From assembly GCA_038207585.1 (NCBI GenBank), contig JBBQZP010000020.1, positions 15,094 through 79,093 of the forward strand: a DNA stretch of 64,000 bases. Direction: 5' to 3'. Below, piece by piece: positions 41,459-49,915 of the stretch; position 1 is the first letter of the stretch; each line of letters opens with the position of its first letter. Position numbers and translations under genes: made by a program. Source of the stretch: JBBQZP01 sp038207585 (lineage in GTDB: Bacteria; Pseudomonadota; Alphaproteobacteria; Rhodobacterales; Rhodobacteraceae). The notes under the pieces are model-generated. The model saw only the letters and a program-made list of their open reading frames with translations. It did not search any database and had not been told where the DNA came from.

Positions 41459-42745
41459 ATGCCCGCCCCCCTGCGACTTGGTCTGGCCGGACTTGGCACT
41501 GTTGGTATAGGTGTCGTGAAAATCGTGCAGCGCCACGCGGATCTGATCGCCGCCCGCGCCGGGCGCAGGGTTGAGATTACCGCCGTATCTGCCCGCGACA
41601 AAACGAAAAACCGCGGCGCCGACCTGTCTGCCTATGCCTGGGAAACCGATCCCGTGGCCCTTGCCCGCCGCGATGATGTGGATGTTTATATCGAGGTGAT
41701 GGGCGGCCATGACGGCCCCGCGAAACTATCAACCGAAGCCGCCATCGCCTCGGGCAAGGATATCGTCACCGCCAACAAGGCCTTGCTGGCGCATCACGGC
41801 CACGCGCTGGCACTGACTGCCGAAAAGGCAGGCCGCGTGATCCGCTTCGAGGCGGCGGTTGCGGGCGGCATTCCGGTGATCAAGGCGCTGACCGAGGGTC
41901 TGGCCGGAAACCAGATGCGCCGGGTGATGGGGGTGATGAACGGCACCTGCAACTATATCCTGACGCGGATGCAATCGGCGGGCCTGCCCTACGCGCAGGT
42001 GTTCGAGGAAGCGCGCACGCTTGGCTATCTGGAGGCAGACCCGAACCTTGACGTGGGCGGCATAGATGCGGGCCACAAGCTCAGCCTGCTGGCCGCCATC
42101 GCCTTTGGCACGCAAGTCAGCTTTGACGCAGTGGAACTGGAAGGCATCGGCGCGATCAGCATCGACGACATCCGCCACGCCGAAGACATGGGCTACCGCA
42201 TCAAGCTTCTGGGGGTGGCGCAGATGACCGGGCGCGGGCTGGAGCAGCGCATGACCCCCTGCCTTGTGCCCGCAGACAGCCCGCTGGGCCAGTTGCAGGG
42301 CGGCACCAACATGGTGGTGCTGGAAGGCGACGCTGTGGGCCAGATCGTGCTGCGCGGTGCGGGGGCGGGCGAAGGTCCCACCGCCAGTGCCGTGATGTCT
42401 GATGTGATCGACATTGCGCGCGGGGTGCGCCTGCCGACGTTCGGGCAGCCCGCCGTTGGCCTTGTGCGCCCCGTGGCGGCACAGGCGGCAACCCCGGCAC
42501 CGTGGTATATGCGCATGACATTGCTGGATAAACCGGGCGCACTAGCCAAAATCGCAACCGCGCTTGGCGACGCCGGAATTTCCATCGACCGGATGCGCCA
42601 GTATGGGCACCAAGGCGCACATGCCCCGGTTCTGATCGTGACGCACAAAGCCACCAACGCCGACATTGCCGACGCAATGTCACGCTTTGGCGCAACGGGC
42701 GTGCTGGTCGGCGACCCCGTCGCGATCCGTATCGAAGAGGTCTGA
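41459..42745 (+). CDS. hom: homoserine dehydrogenase
   Basis: A 428-residue enzyme that reduces aspartate semialdehyde to homoserine for threonine, methionine and isoleucine synthesis. The NAD(P) fold begins LGLAGLGTVGIGVVKI. The catalytic region has NGTCNYILTRM and EADPNLDVGGIDAGHKL. A C-terminal ACT domain (about 345-428) suggests feedback control by threonine. GGAG is seven bases before the ATG. Confidence 0.96.
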   Translation: MPAPLRLGLAGLGTVGIGVVKIVQRHADLIAARAGRRVEITAVSARDKTKNRGADLSAYAWETDPVALARRDDVDVYIEVMGGHDGPAKLSTEAAIASGKDIVTANKALLAHHGHALALTAEKAGRVIRFEAAVAGGIPVIKALTEGLAGNQMRRVMGVMNGTCNYILTRMQSAGLPYAQVFEEARTLGYLEADPNLDVGGIDAGHKLSLLAAIAFGTQVSFDAVELEGIGAISIDDIRHAEDMGYRIKLLGVAQMTGRGLEQRMTPCLVPADSPLGQLQGGTNMVVLEGDAVGQIVLRGAGAGEGPTASAVMSDVIDIARGVRLPTFGQPAVGLVRPVAAQAATPAPWYMRMTLLDKPGALAKIATALGDAGISIDRMRQYGHQGAHAPVLIVTHKATNADIADAMSRFGATGVLVGDPVAIRIEEV

Positions 42746-42843
42746 CGCGCGTTGATCGCTTGTGCGGGCGTTAGCGCCACCAGACTTGCCGCCCGCCCCC
42801 GACACAGGCTAGGTGAAGGCGAAACACAATCAGGAAGCGCCAG

Positions 42844-43809
42844 ATGAACAGAGCCAGTGAATTTCAGGACCGACTGCTGTCTCTGGGCCTTGCCCGCGTG
42901 TCCGAGGCGGCGGCGTTGGCCTCGGCGGCGCTGATCGGGCGCGGCGATGAAAAGGCCGCCGATCAGGCTGCGGTCAACGCGATGCGCGATCAGCTGAACC
43001 TTCTGGATATCGCGGGCGTCGTCGTCATCGGCGAGGGCGAGCGGGACGAGGCCCCGATGCTGTTCATCGGCGAAGAGGTCGGCACCGGCAACGGCCCGGC
43101 GGTCGACATCGCGCTTGATCCCTTGGAAGGCACAACGCTGACCGCCAAGGATATGCCCAATGCGCTGACCGTCATAGCGATGGCACCGCGCGGCACGCTG
43201 CTGCATGCGCCCGATGTCTATATGGAAAAGCTGGCCATCGGGCCGGGATTCGCGAAAGATACGGTGACGCTGGCGATGTCGCCCACCGAACGGATCACGG
43301 CTTTGGCAGCGGCCAAGGGCTGTGCCGCGCGCGACATTACGGTCTGCGTTCTGGAACGCCCCCGGCACGAGGCGTTGATTGCCGAAATCCGGTCAACCGG
43401 GGCAGCGATCCGGTTGATCACCGATGGTGACGTCGCGGGCATCATCCACTGCGCCGAGGCGCAGGTCACGGGCATCGACATGTATATGGGATCGGGCGGC
43501 GCGCCCGAAGGTGTGCTGGCTGCGGCGGCGCTGAAATGCATGGGCGGGCAGATCTACGCGCAACTTCTGTTCCGCAACGATGATGAACGCGGCCGCGCCC
43601 GACGCGCCGGAATAACTGATCTGAACCGCATCTACACGCGCGACGATCTGGTGACGGCGGATGTGATCTTTGCAGCCACAGGTGTGACGCAAGGTTCGAT
43701 CCTGAAGGGCATCCAGACCGAGCCGGGGTGGGTCACGACCGAAACCCTGCTGATGCGGTCTAAAACCGGATCGGTGCGGCGGATGACCTACCGCAGCCCG
43801 GTCAAGTGA
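42844..43809 (+). CDS. glpX: class II fructose-1,6-bisphosphatase
   Basis: A 321-residue GlpX-type gluconeogenic phosphatase. The metal-site motifs are GEGERDEAPML and DIALDPLEGTTL; the later MGSGGAPEGVLAAAALKCMGG is the family hallmark. It is 98 bases after hom, a pairing common in Rhodobacterales. A large stem-loop follows the stop. Confidence 0.95.
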   Translation: MNRASEFQDRLLSLGLARVSEAAALASAALIGRGDEKAADQAAVNAMRDQLNLLDIAGVVVIGEGERDEAPMLFIGEEVGTGNGPAVDIALDPLEGTTLTAKDMPNALTVIAMAPRGTLLHAPDVYMEKLAIGPGFAKDTVTLAMSPTERITALAAAKGCAARDITVCVLERPRHEALIAEIRSTGAAIRLITDGDVAGIIHCAEAQVTGIDMYMGSGGAPEGVLAAAALKCMGGQIYAQLLFRNDDERGRARRAGITDLNRIYTRDDLVTADVIFAATGVTQGSILKGIQTEPGWVTTETLLMRSKTGSVRRMTYRSPVK

Positions 43810-43825
43810 ACACCGGGCGCGCTCC

Positions 43826-43893
43826 TCAAGCCTTGTGGCTTTCCTCGCTTGGGTGCCGCGCGCCGCAAGCGATGAAAGCACGAAAGGGCTTGA
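43826..43893 (+). other. long imperfect stem-loop between glpX and recJ
   Basis: Nested complementary segments: TCAAGCC with GGCTTGA, CTTTC with GAAAG, CGCTTG with CAAGCG, around a GC-rich loop. The total is about 68 bases. It starts 16 bases after glpX. Possible processed terminator, mRNA-stability element or small structured RNA. There is no T-run on the plus strand. Confidence 0.5.
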
Positions 43894-43923
43894 AGAGCGG
43901 CCCGCGTTGCTGAGTCTGGGCGC

Positions 43924-45681
43924 ATGGATCAACCCGCATTTCTTGGCGTGACAGCGTCCCTGACCGGCCGACGCTGGATGGGCCCCACGGCGCTGGAGGA
44001 CCGCCTGTCCGAAGCGATTGCGCAAGAGACGCGCCTGCCCCTTGCCCTGTGCCAGACCCTTGCCAAACGCGACGTGTCGCCTGCCGATGCAAAAGCGTAC
44101 CTCACGCCCAGCCTGCGCGACCTGCTGCCAGACCCGCTCAGCTTGCGCGACATGGACCTTGCGGCGCGCCGCTTTCTGGCGGCTCTAAAAGCACGCCAGC
44201 GCATTGCGGTTTTTGGGGATTACGATGTCGATGGCGGCGCGTCCTCAGCCCTGCTTATGATCTGGCTGCGGGCCATGGGGCATGATGCGACCCTTTACAT
44301 CCCGGACCGGATCGACGAAGGCTATGGCCCCAACGAGCCCGCGATGGCCGCCCTTGCCGCGCGCCACGACCTGATCGTTTGCGTCGATTGCGGCACCTTG
44401 AGCCACGCCCCGATTGCCGCCGCGAAAGGCGCGGATGTCATCATTCTGGACCATCACCTCGGCGCGGAGACCTTGCCTGCAGCCCTTGCCATCGTGAACC
44501 CGAACCGGCAGGACGAGGATGGCTCCCTTGCGCATCTGTGTGCTGCATCTGTCGTCTTCCTGATGCTGGTCGAGGCGAACCGCCAGTTGCGCGCAGGCGG
44601 GATCACCGGCCCCGACCTGATGGCGCTGCTGGATCTGGTGGCGCTGGCAACGGTCGCCGATGTGGCGCCGCTGATCGGGGTCAACCGCGCCTTCGTGCGG
44701 CAGGGCCTCAAGGTCATGGCGCGGCGCGAACGCACCGGCCTTGTGGCTCTGGCCGATGTGGCGCGGATGGACACGGCCCCCACCACCTATGCGCTGGGCT
44801 TCATCCTTGGGCCGCGCATCAACGCGGGCGGGCGCATCGGGCAGGCCGATCTTGGCGCGCGGCTTCTGGCAGCGTCAGACCCGGCTGAGGCGGCCTCCAT
44901 CGCAGCCCGGCTTGACATGCTGAACACCGAGCGGCGCGAGATCGAGGCTGCGGTACGCGCCTCGGCCCTGACTCAGGCCGAAGAGCGCGGCTTTGACGCG
45001 CCCATGGTCTGGGCGGCGGGCGAGGGTTGGCATCCGGGTGTCGTGGGCATTGTCGCGGCGCGGTTGAAAGAGGCGGCGCACCGCCCATCGGTCGTGATCG
45101 GGTTTGACGGCGATATCGGTAAAGGCTCGGCCCGATCGGTCAGCGGCGTTGACCTGGGGGCTGCGGTGCAACGGGTCGCGGCCGAAGGGCTTTTCGAGAA
45201 AGGCGGCGGTCACAAGATGGCGGCGGGGCTGACCGTCACCCGCAGCAATCTTGATGCGGCGATGGCGCGCCTGTCGGAGCTTTTGGCGAAACAGGGGGCC
45301 GGGGCGGGCGGCCCCTCAGACCTGCGCATCGACGCTTTGCTGATGCCAGGCGCGGCCACGACGGCGCTTGTCGAACAGATCGAAGAGGCAGGGCCGTTCG
45401 GTGCATCGTCGCCCGCGCCCCGTTTTGCCTTTGCCGATCAGGCCGTCAGTGCGCGCCGGATGGGCGAAAACCACCTGCGGATCAGCTTTGGCGACGGGTT
45501 GGGCCCGAAACTGGAAGCGGTGGCCTTTGGCGCGTTTGACGGGCCCCTTGGCCCAGCGCTGGAAAACGCGGGCCACCGGCGCTTTCATCTGGCCGGACGG
45601 CTGGAGATCAACACCTATGGCGGGCGTTCCAAGGTGCAGCTTCGGCTTGAAGATGCCGCCCAAGTGGGAACCCAGAACTGA
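43924..45681 (+). CDS. recJ: single-stranded-DNA-specific exonuclease RecJ
   Basis: A 585-residue 5'-3' exonuclease in recombination and mismatch repair. The DHH phosphoesterase motifs are FGDYDVDGG (residues 97-105) and LDHHLG (DHH at 176-178). The DHHA1 domain contains GKGSARSVSG and GGGHKMAAGLTV (about 400-435). An OB-like C-terminus follows. The size is typical. Confidence 0.95.
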   Translation: MDQPAFLGVTASLTGRRWMGPTALEDRLSEAIAQETRLPLALCQTLAKRDVSPADAKAYLTPSLRDLLPDPLSLRDMDLAARRFLAALKARQRIAVFGDYDVDGGASSALLMIWLRAMGHDATLYIPDRIDEGYGPNEPAMAALAARHDLIVCVDCGTLSHAPIAAAKGADVIILDHHLGAETLPAALAIVNPNRQDEDGSLAHLCAASVVFLMLVEANRQLRAGGITGPDLMALLDLVALATVADVAPLIGVNRAFVRQGLKVMARRERTGLVALADVARMDTAPTTYALGFILGPRINAGGRIGQADLGARLLAASDPAEAASIAARLDMLNTERREIEAAVRASALTQAEERGFDAPMVWAAGEGWHPGVVGIVAARLKEAAHRPSVVIGFDGDIGKGSARSVSGVDLGAAVQRVAAEGLFEKGGGHKMAAGLTVTRSNLDAAMARLSELLAKQGAGAGGPSDLRIDALLMPGAATTALVEQIEEAGPFGASSPAPRFAFADQAVSARRMGENHLRISFGDGLGPKLEAVAFGAFDGPLGPALENAGHRRFHLAGRLEINTYGGRSKVQLRLEDAAQVGTQN

Positions 45682-45752
45682 TTTGCGCTCCGTTCCATGC
45701 CAAGATTTCCTCTTGCGAAGCACGGCACGGCGAATTACAGAACCTCAGCACT

Positions 45753-45827
45753 GGCCCGTTCGTCTATCGGTTAGGACACCAGGTTTTCAACCTGGGAAGA
45801 GGGGTTCGACTCCCCTACGGGCTGCCA
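45753..45827 (+). tRNA. tRNA-Glu (UUC), copy 1
   Basis: A 75-base cloverleaf including encoded CCA. Acceptor GGCCCGT pairs with ACGGGCT. The anticodon arm is CCAGG-TTTTCAA-CCTGG with anticodon TTC. The T-arm is GGGGTTCGACTCCCC. It differs from copy 2 by a single base (G in place of T just after the anticodon stem). Its 3' end is the apparent integration site of the element that follows. Confidence 0.97.
45812..45827. repeat. attL-like core within tRNA-Glu
   Basis: CCCCTACGGGCTGCCA, the tRNA 3' end. It matches 48784-48799 at 15 of 16 positions. Confidence 0.7.
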
Positions 45828-45918
45828 CTTACTTTTGATTTCCTTTGAAAATCAGTGCCTTACGTCGATTTTCCGTCTCACTGGTCAAATTCAGTGCAGA
45901 AGGTGGGACGCTTTAGTC

Positions 45919-46176
45919 CTATTTCTGTTCTCCACCCAGCGTCTTGAAAGCGGCTTCAGCTCGGGTTCTTTGGCTTGCGGCCTTAGTATAAAGCGTGACC
46001 TCTTTCGAGGTCTGGTGGCCATTGATCGCCATGATTTCAAACTCGGTGCGGCCCAACTCGGCCAAGCGCGCCGCTGCGGCCTTACGCAGGCCGTGGACGC
46101 TGCAATGGGGTAGCCCCGCCTTGTCGCACCATTCGCGGAAACGGTTTCCAAATCTGTTGTCAGTGTAGGGGCGTAG
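45919..46176 (-). pseudogene. tyrosine integrase, C-terminal fragment
   Basis: About 85 residues starting RPYTDNRFGNRF. HGLRKAAAARLAE supplies the HxxR motif, INGHQTSKEVTLY the third His-type residue and the catalytic Tyr. The N-terminal and middle domains, with the first Arg, are missing. The frame fuses directly to capsid-gene sequence at about 46180, so an internal deletion joined the two. It lies 91 bases from the tRNA. Confidence 0.85.
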
Positions 46177-46184
46177 AAGGCGGG

Positions 46185-46901
46185 CGACCGGCCAGGGCGG
46201 CGGTGGGAATATAGGCGCCAGAGGCGCTACGGCCAATCTGCCCCTGCAACTCCTGGCAAACTTCCCGCTCGAAACCGGCTTGCGACCAGTCGCCCGTGAT
46301 CTGCGCATGGGCAACACGGCTCAGGGAGTAGGACCGTTCGGCCAGCGCGATAGCGGGAAGGCCCATGCGGCCGCGTGCGGCGGGCTGTACTGCGCTTCTC
46401 GAGGACATATTGTCCAGGATAGAACACTGGAAAGCATCCACGGACATTCCGTCCGTGATGGCGGTTTCCACGTCCTTGGCCGGCACGTTGAAATTGCGGC
46501 CCGAGGCCGAGATTTCGGACGCACGGCGGCGTTCGGTGTTGACGGAATCGGCCGCCGGTGCGAGCTGGAGTTGCCTTCTGGTGTGTCTGACAGCCGCACA
46601 ATGGCGCGGCCTCGGCGTCCCTCGACTTGGGCGGAAACAACCGTCCCAACCATCGGGTCCACGTCCCGCCGATGATCCTTGAGGACCGGGGCAGATCCGC
46701 TGTTGAGCCTGAGCAGGTCAACTTCACTCGGATCATGCCCCAAACCTCATAGGCCGGTCCCATCGGGGTATTCCGAAAGACCGGAATTTCACTCGAGAAC
46801 GACAGACGGACCAGCCGACCCCCGTCCTCGACTCTCGCATCAGCCAGAACTTGCGAGCCGAAAGCGGGGGTTTTCAAATCTGCAAACCGCTGGTGCGCCA
46901 T
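46185..46901 (-). pseudogene. phage prohead protease/capsid gene, frameshifted and truncated
   Basis: Homology-like segments lie in three frames. MAHQRFADLKTPAF... begins at 46901. GHDPSEVDLLRLNSG with MVGTVVSAQVEGRRGRAIVRLSDTPEG follows in the next frame (about 46743). MPAKDVETAITDGMSVDAF and ALAERSYSLSRVAHAQITGDW in a third (about 46486). This order matches HK97-type prohead protease fused to major capsid N-terminus. The 3' end is lost at the integrase junction. Confidence 0.65.
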
Positions 46902-46904
46902 GGC

Positions 46905-47285
46905 TCAGGCGTCCTTTCTCAGGGACGCCCTGCCCCCTTCTATATGGGCGGCCAATTCGGCAATGGCGGCCGGACAGAAACCGAAAAGCGGCGCACCATC
47001 CTGTTCCGCCACGGCGACAAAGTAATTCAGGCGGGACTCGCTATCACTCACCCCACCCCGCGCCCCGCGCCGGTCCAGACGATAGACCACAAGCGCGCCA
47101 GGACCACGCGAAAGGGCGGCGGCGATCTGGTCCGGGGCGTCCCGCAAGAGGTCGAGGGAGTCCTGGGATTTCAGGCCCGCGCCGTGAACTTCCCGAACCA
47201 GGACGGCCAAACAGGCCGCCACGACATAAGACCGGACGAACTGTGCGGCCGTTGGCAGGGTTGCGGTGGTGGTATGGGCGTTCAT
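46905..47285 (-). CDS. small phage-associated hypothetical protein
   Basis: A 126-residue frame beginning MNAHTTTATLPTAAQFVRSY, with AAAGGA nine bases before ATG 47285. It is intact, directly before the capsid remnant (three-base gap). The protein contains SLDLLRDAPDQIAAALSRGPGALVVYRLDRRGARGG and looks like a cytoplasmic mixed alpha/beta protein. No family recognised. Confidence 0.5.
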   Translation of the reverse strand: MNAHTTTATLPTAAQFVRSYVVAACLAVLVREVHGAGLKSQDSLDLLRDAPDQIAAALSRGPGALVVYRLDRRGARGGVSDSESRLNYFVAVAEQDGAPLFGFCPAAIAELAAHIEGGRASLRKDA

Positions 47286-47349
47286 TGGGCGGTTTCCTTT
47301 CAAGGGTTCGAAATTTGGCGGGGGCGGGCGCGGGCAGGCGGTCATTCTG

Positions 47350-47584
47350 TCACCCGCCGTCACTCAGGAAAGCGCGGACAGCGGGGGTGTCCCGCCACCG
47401 AAACCCCGCGAAAGTCATGATTCCGCTGGATTTCACCTTACGAATTCCACGGGCCAAAAGGTCCTTCTGCAACGCCGCGCGACTTGCCCGTGATCCGTCA
47501 GCCTGGGCGAGGCGCGCGCCGGTCCAGTCCGCATACCAGGCGGAAAAGATGCGGAAAAAATCCTGCGTAGGGGTGCGGCGGTAA
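47350..47584 (-). pseudogene. C-terminal fragment of a phage primase/helicase
   Basis: About 77 residues after the IS3 boundary: FFRIFSAWYADWTGARLAQ, then RAALQKDLLARGIRKVKSSGIMTFAGFRWRD. Small winged-helix tails of this kind end D5-like phage primases. The 5' part has been removed by the IS3 insertion or a deletion. Confidence 0.5.
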
Positions 47585-47650
47585 TCCCCCACGAAAGTAA
47601 GGGGCTGCATAAGTAGAGGTTTCTCGGCAAGATGCATGAGGAGATTTTGA

Positions 47651-47914
47651 ATGAAGACAAGCAGATACACAGAAGCTCAGATCCTTGCGATCCTGCGCCA
47701 AGCCGAAGGCGGTGTGCCGGTGGCCGAGCTTTGCCGTGAACAGGGCATGAGCAATGCGTCGTTCTACAAATGGCGGGCGTAGTATGGAGGCATGGACGCT
47801 TCCTTGGTCAGCCAGATGAAGGCGATGGAAGATGAGAACCGGTGCCTGAAGCGGATGTATGCGGACCTCAGCATGCAGGCGGATTTGCTTAAAGAGGCCC
47901 TCGGAAAAAAGTAA
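47651..47914 (+). pseudogene. IS3 orfA with an internal stop
   Basis: MKTSRYTEAQILAILRQAEGG leads a helix-turn-helix (VAELCREQGMSNASFYKWR). Codon 44 is TAG (47780-47782), where family members usually have AAG/Lys. After it the frame continues YGGMDASLVSQMKAMEDEN, a leucine-zipper-like part, to TAA at 47912. A single base change likely killed it. Confidence 0.8.
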
Positions 47915-47929
47915 CACGGCCATCTCAAC

Positions 47930-48736
47930 GCCGGGCGATGGTCGAGAATGCAGTGGCGCGACGCGGGGCAAGTATCGCCCTGGCCGGTAGGGCTTTCGGG
48001 GTCAGCGAGACCTGCTATCGCTATGGCCCGAAGTTGCGGGCCGAGAACGAAGAGATCGCCGATCTGCTGACCGGTTTGACCGACGCCCGCAAAACCTGGG
48101 GGTTCGGCTGTGTTTTCTGCACCTACGCAACCTGAAGAGCCATCCGTGGAACTACAAACGGGTTTATCGGATTTACTGCGAGCTTGGACTGAACTTGCGG
48201 ATCAAACCGCGTAGACGGCTGAAGAGGGACAAACCCAACGTGCTGGCTGTGCCAGAAGCTCCAAATGTTACTTGGTCCATGGACTTCATGGCGGATCGGC
48301 TTGGGGATAGCAGGGCATTCCGGCTGCTGAACGTGCTGGAAAACTTCAATCGTGAAGGGCTTGGGATCAAAGTTCATTTCTCGCTGCCCGCCGATTGCGT
48401 CATTCGCAGCTTGGACAGGATCATCGAATGGCGCGGCAAGCCTGGCACCATTGGGGTCGACAATGACCCCGAATACATCAGTGAAGAGCTGATGAAATGG
48501 GCTTCGAGTCATGGGGTTACCATCCAGCATATCCAACCCGGCCAGCATCGGCAAAACGCCTACATCGAGCGCTACAACAGCACCGCCCGACACGAAGGGC
48601 TGGCCAATACATCATCGAAACCATCGATGAGGCTCAGGATTTCGCGACACGATGGCTCTGGACTTACAACAACGACCGCCCCAACATGGGCATCGGCGGC
48701 ATCACACCCGCCATGAAACTGAAAATGGCCGCGTGA
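47930..48736 (+). pseudogene. IS3 orfB transposase, frameshifted
   Basis: Parts lie in different frames: MVENAVARRGASIALAG to about 48133, then RIYCELGLNLRIKPRRRLKRDK and WSMDFMADRLGDS to about 48605, then IIETIDEAQDFATRWLWTYNNDRPNM to 48736. The DDE region shows D in SMDF, a second D in VDNDPEYIS and E in NAYIERYNST. At least two frameshifts make it inactive. Confidence 0.8.
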
Positions 48737-48783
48737 ATTCTACGAACGCACCCCGCTAAAAATGGGGGAACTACCAAGCCAGC

Positions 48784-48799
48784 CCCCTACGGGTTGCCA
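48784..48799. repeat. attR-like remnant of tRNA-Glu 3' end
   Basis: CCCCTACGGGTTGCCA differs from the tRNA 3' end by one base. It lies 15 bases beyond the IS3 end, with no tRNA body around it. Confidence 0.65.
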
Positions 48800-48917
48800 G
48801 TTTCCTGAAACAATTGTGATCCGGCTGGTGCTAATGGGCGCGCGGGGAACCTTGTGGTGCCTTGCACGCCCATGCAAAGCCGCTAGACTGATCCAAATAG
48901 TGTCAGGAGATTTCACC

Positions 48918-49724
48918 GTGTTCATTCGTTTGCGTCGATTTGCCAGCATCGCTGCGGCCTGTGCCGGACTTGCCGAACCCGCCATGGCCGCCACCTGCGG
49001 CAATTCGTCGGGTGGGTTCGAGGCGTGGAAGCCGGCAATGGCGCGCGAGGCGGCGGCTCAGGGCGTGGGTGAACGCGGCATCGCGGCCTTGATGGGGGCA
49101 AGCTACGCCACCAAGACAATCGCTGCCGACCGCAACCAGAAAAGCTTCAAATATTCGCTGTCAAAGTTCCTGCAGGTGCGCGGATCGGATGCGATCATCT
49201 CGCAGGGGCGCAAACGGATGGCGCGAAATCCGGGGTTTTACAAGGGGCTGGAGCAAGCCTACGGCGTGCCCTCAGGGGTGATCCTTGCTGTGCACGGCAT
49301 GGAAACCGGCTTTGGCAATTACATGGGCGACAGCAATGTCGTGTCTGCGATCTCTACGCTGGCCTATGACTGCCGCCGGACCGAGTTTTTCACCGGGCAC
49401 CTTTTGGCCGCCTTGGTTCTGGTGGACCGTGGCACGATCACAACCAAGACCATCGGAGCGCGGCATGGCGAGGTCGGGCATACCCAGTTCCTGCCCGGCA
49501 ACGTGCTGCAATACGGCGTTGATGGCAACGGTGACGGTCGGGTTGATCTGGCCAATGAGGCTGACGCGCTTGCCTCCACCGCCAATTTCTTTGCCCGGAA
49601 GGGCTGGCGCCCGGGTGCAGGCTACCAAGAGGGCGAGCAGAATTTCGAAGTGATCAAACAGTGGAATGCGGCAACCGTCTATCAGCAAGCAATTGCGCTG
49701 ATGGCTGCAAAAATCGAGCCCTGA
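48918..49724 (+). CDS. lytic murein transglycosylase
   Basis: A 268-residue MltB-like/SLT-type exported enzyme that cleaves peptidoglycan glycan strands. The signal peptide ends AMAA (about 24). The catalytic Glu is in VHGMETGFGNYMGD, and GARHGEVGHTQFLPGNVLQYGVDGNGDG is the substrate groove motif. GTG 48918 with TCAGGAG eight bases upstream is chosen; it gives a clean signal peptide. Confidence 0.88.
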   Translation: MFIRLRRFASIAAACAGLAEPAMAATCGNSSGGFEAWKPAMAREAAAQGVGERGIAALMGASYATKTIAADRNQKSFKYSLSKFLQVRGSDAIISQGRKRMARNPGFYKGLEQAYGVPSGVILAVHGMETGFGNYMGDSNVVSAISTLAYDCRRTEFFTGHLLAALVLVDRGTITTKTIGARHGEVGHTQFLPGNVLQYGVDGNGDGRVDLANEADALASTANFFARKGWRPGAGYQEGEQNFEVIKQWNAATVYQQAIALMAAKIEP

Positions 49725-49781
49725 ACGCCTTTTTCTTCTTGCAGACCGGTGCAGAGTGCCCTAATTCCCCGGCACTGCGCT

Positions 49782-49856
49782 GGCCCGTTCGTCTATCGGT
49801 TAGGACACCAGGTTTTCAACCTGGTAAGAGGGGTTCGACTCCCCTACGGGCTGCCA
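49782..49856 (+). tRNA. tRNA-Glu (UUC), copy 2
   Basis: 75 bases including CCA, same cloverleaf as copy 1 with one difference (T for G following the anticodon stem). It is in a normal intergenic position after the transglycosylase gene. Being intact, it can cover tRNA-Glu supply if copy 1 is disturbed. Confidence 0.97.
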
Positions 49857-49915
49857 GATCAACTTCGATTGCCGGGTTTTGACGTGAGGCGCAGTTACTT
49901 GCGGTCGTGGCTTGG

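Larger units (their letters stand above)
47585..48769 (+). mobile_element. decayed IS3-family insertion sequence
   Basis: 1185 bp with imperfect ends (TCCCCCA at left, its complement TGGGGGA at right; further in, AAGGGG against CCCCGC). It carries orfA and orfB of an IS3 element, both broken. No matching target duplication was found next to the ends, so one flank may have been lost. Confidence 0.75.
45812..48799. mobile_element. remnant of a tRNA-Glu-integrated phage or phage satellite
   Basis: About 3 kb between the 3' end of tRNA-Glu copy 1 and a 16-base near-copy of it at 48784-48799. Inside, on the minus strand, are the C-terminus of a tyrosine integrase, a frameshifted capsid/prohead-protease gene, a small gene and a primase C-terminus, cut off by an IS3 copy. 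Integrase beside the tRNA fits site-specific integration. Gene order primase-small gene-capsid-integrase recalls compact phage satellites, but too much is lost to decide. Confidence 0.75.

Noticed and set aside
45753..49856. The two tRNA-Glu genes as the two ends of one island
   Set aside because: The 16-base tRNA-end copy at 48784-48799 is a better right end, and the lytic transglycosylase beyond it looks like an ordinary chromosomal gene.
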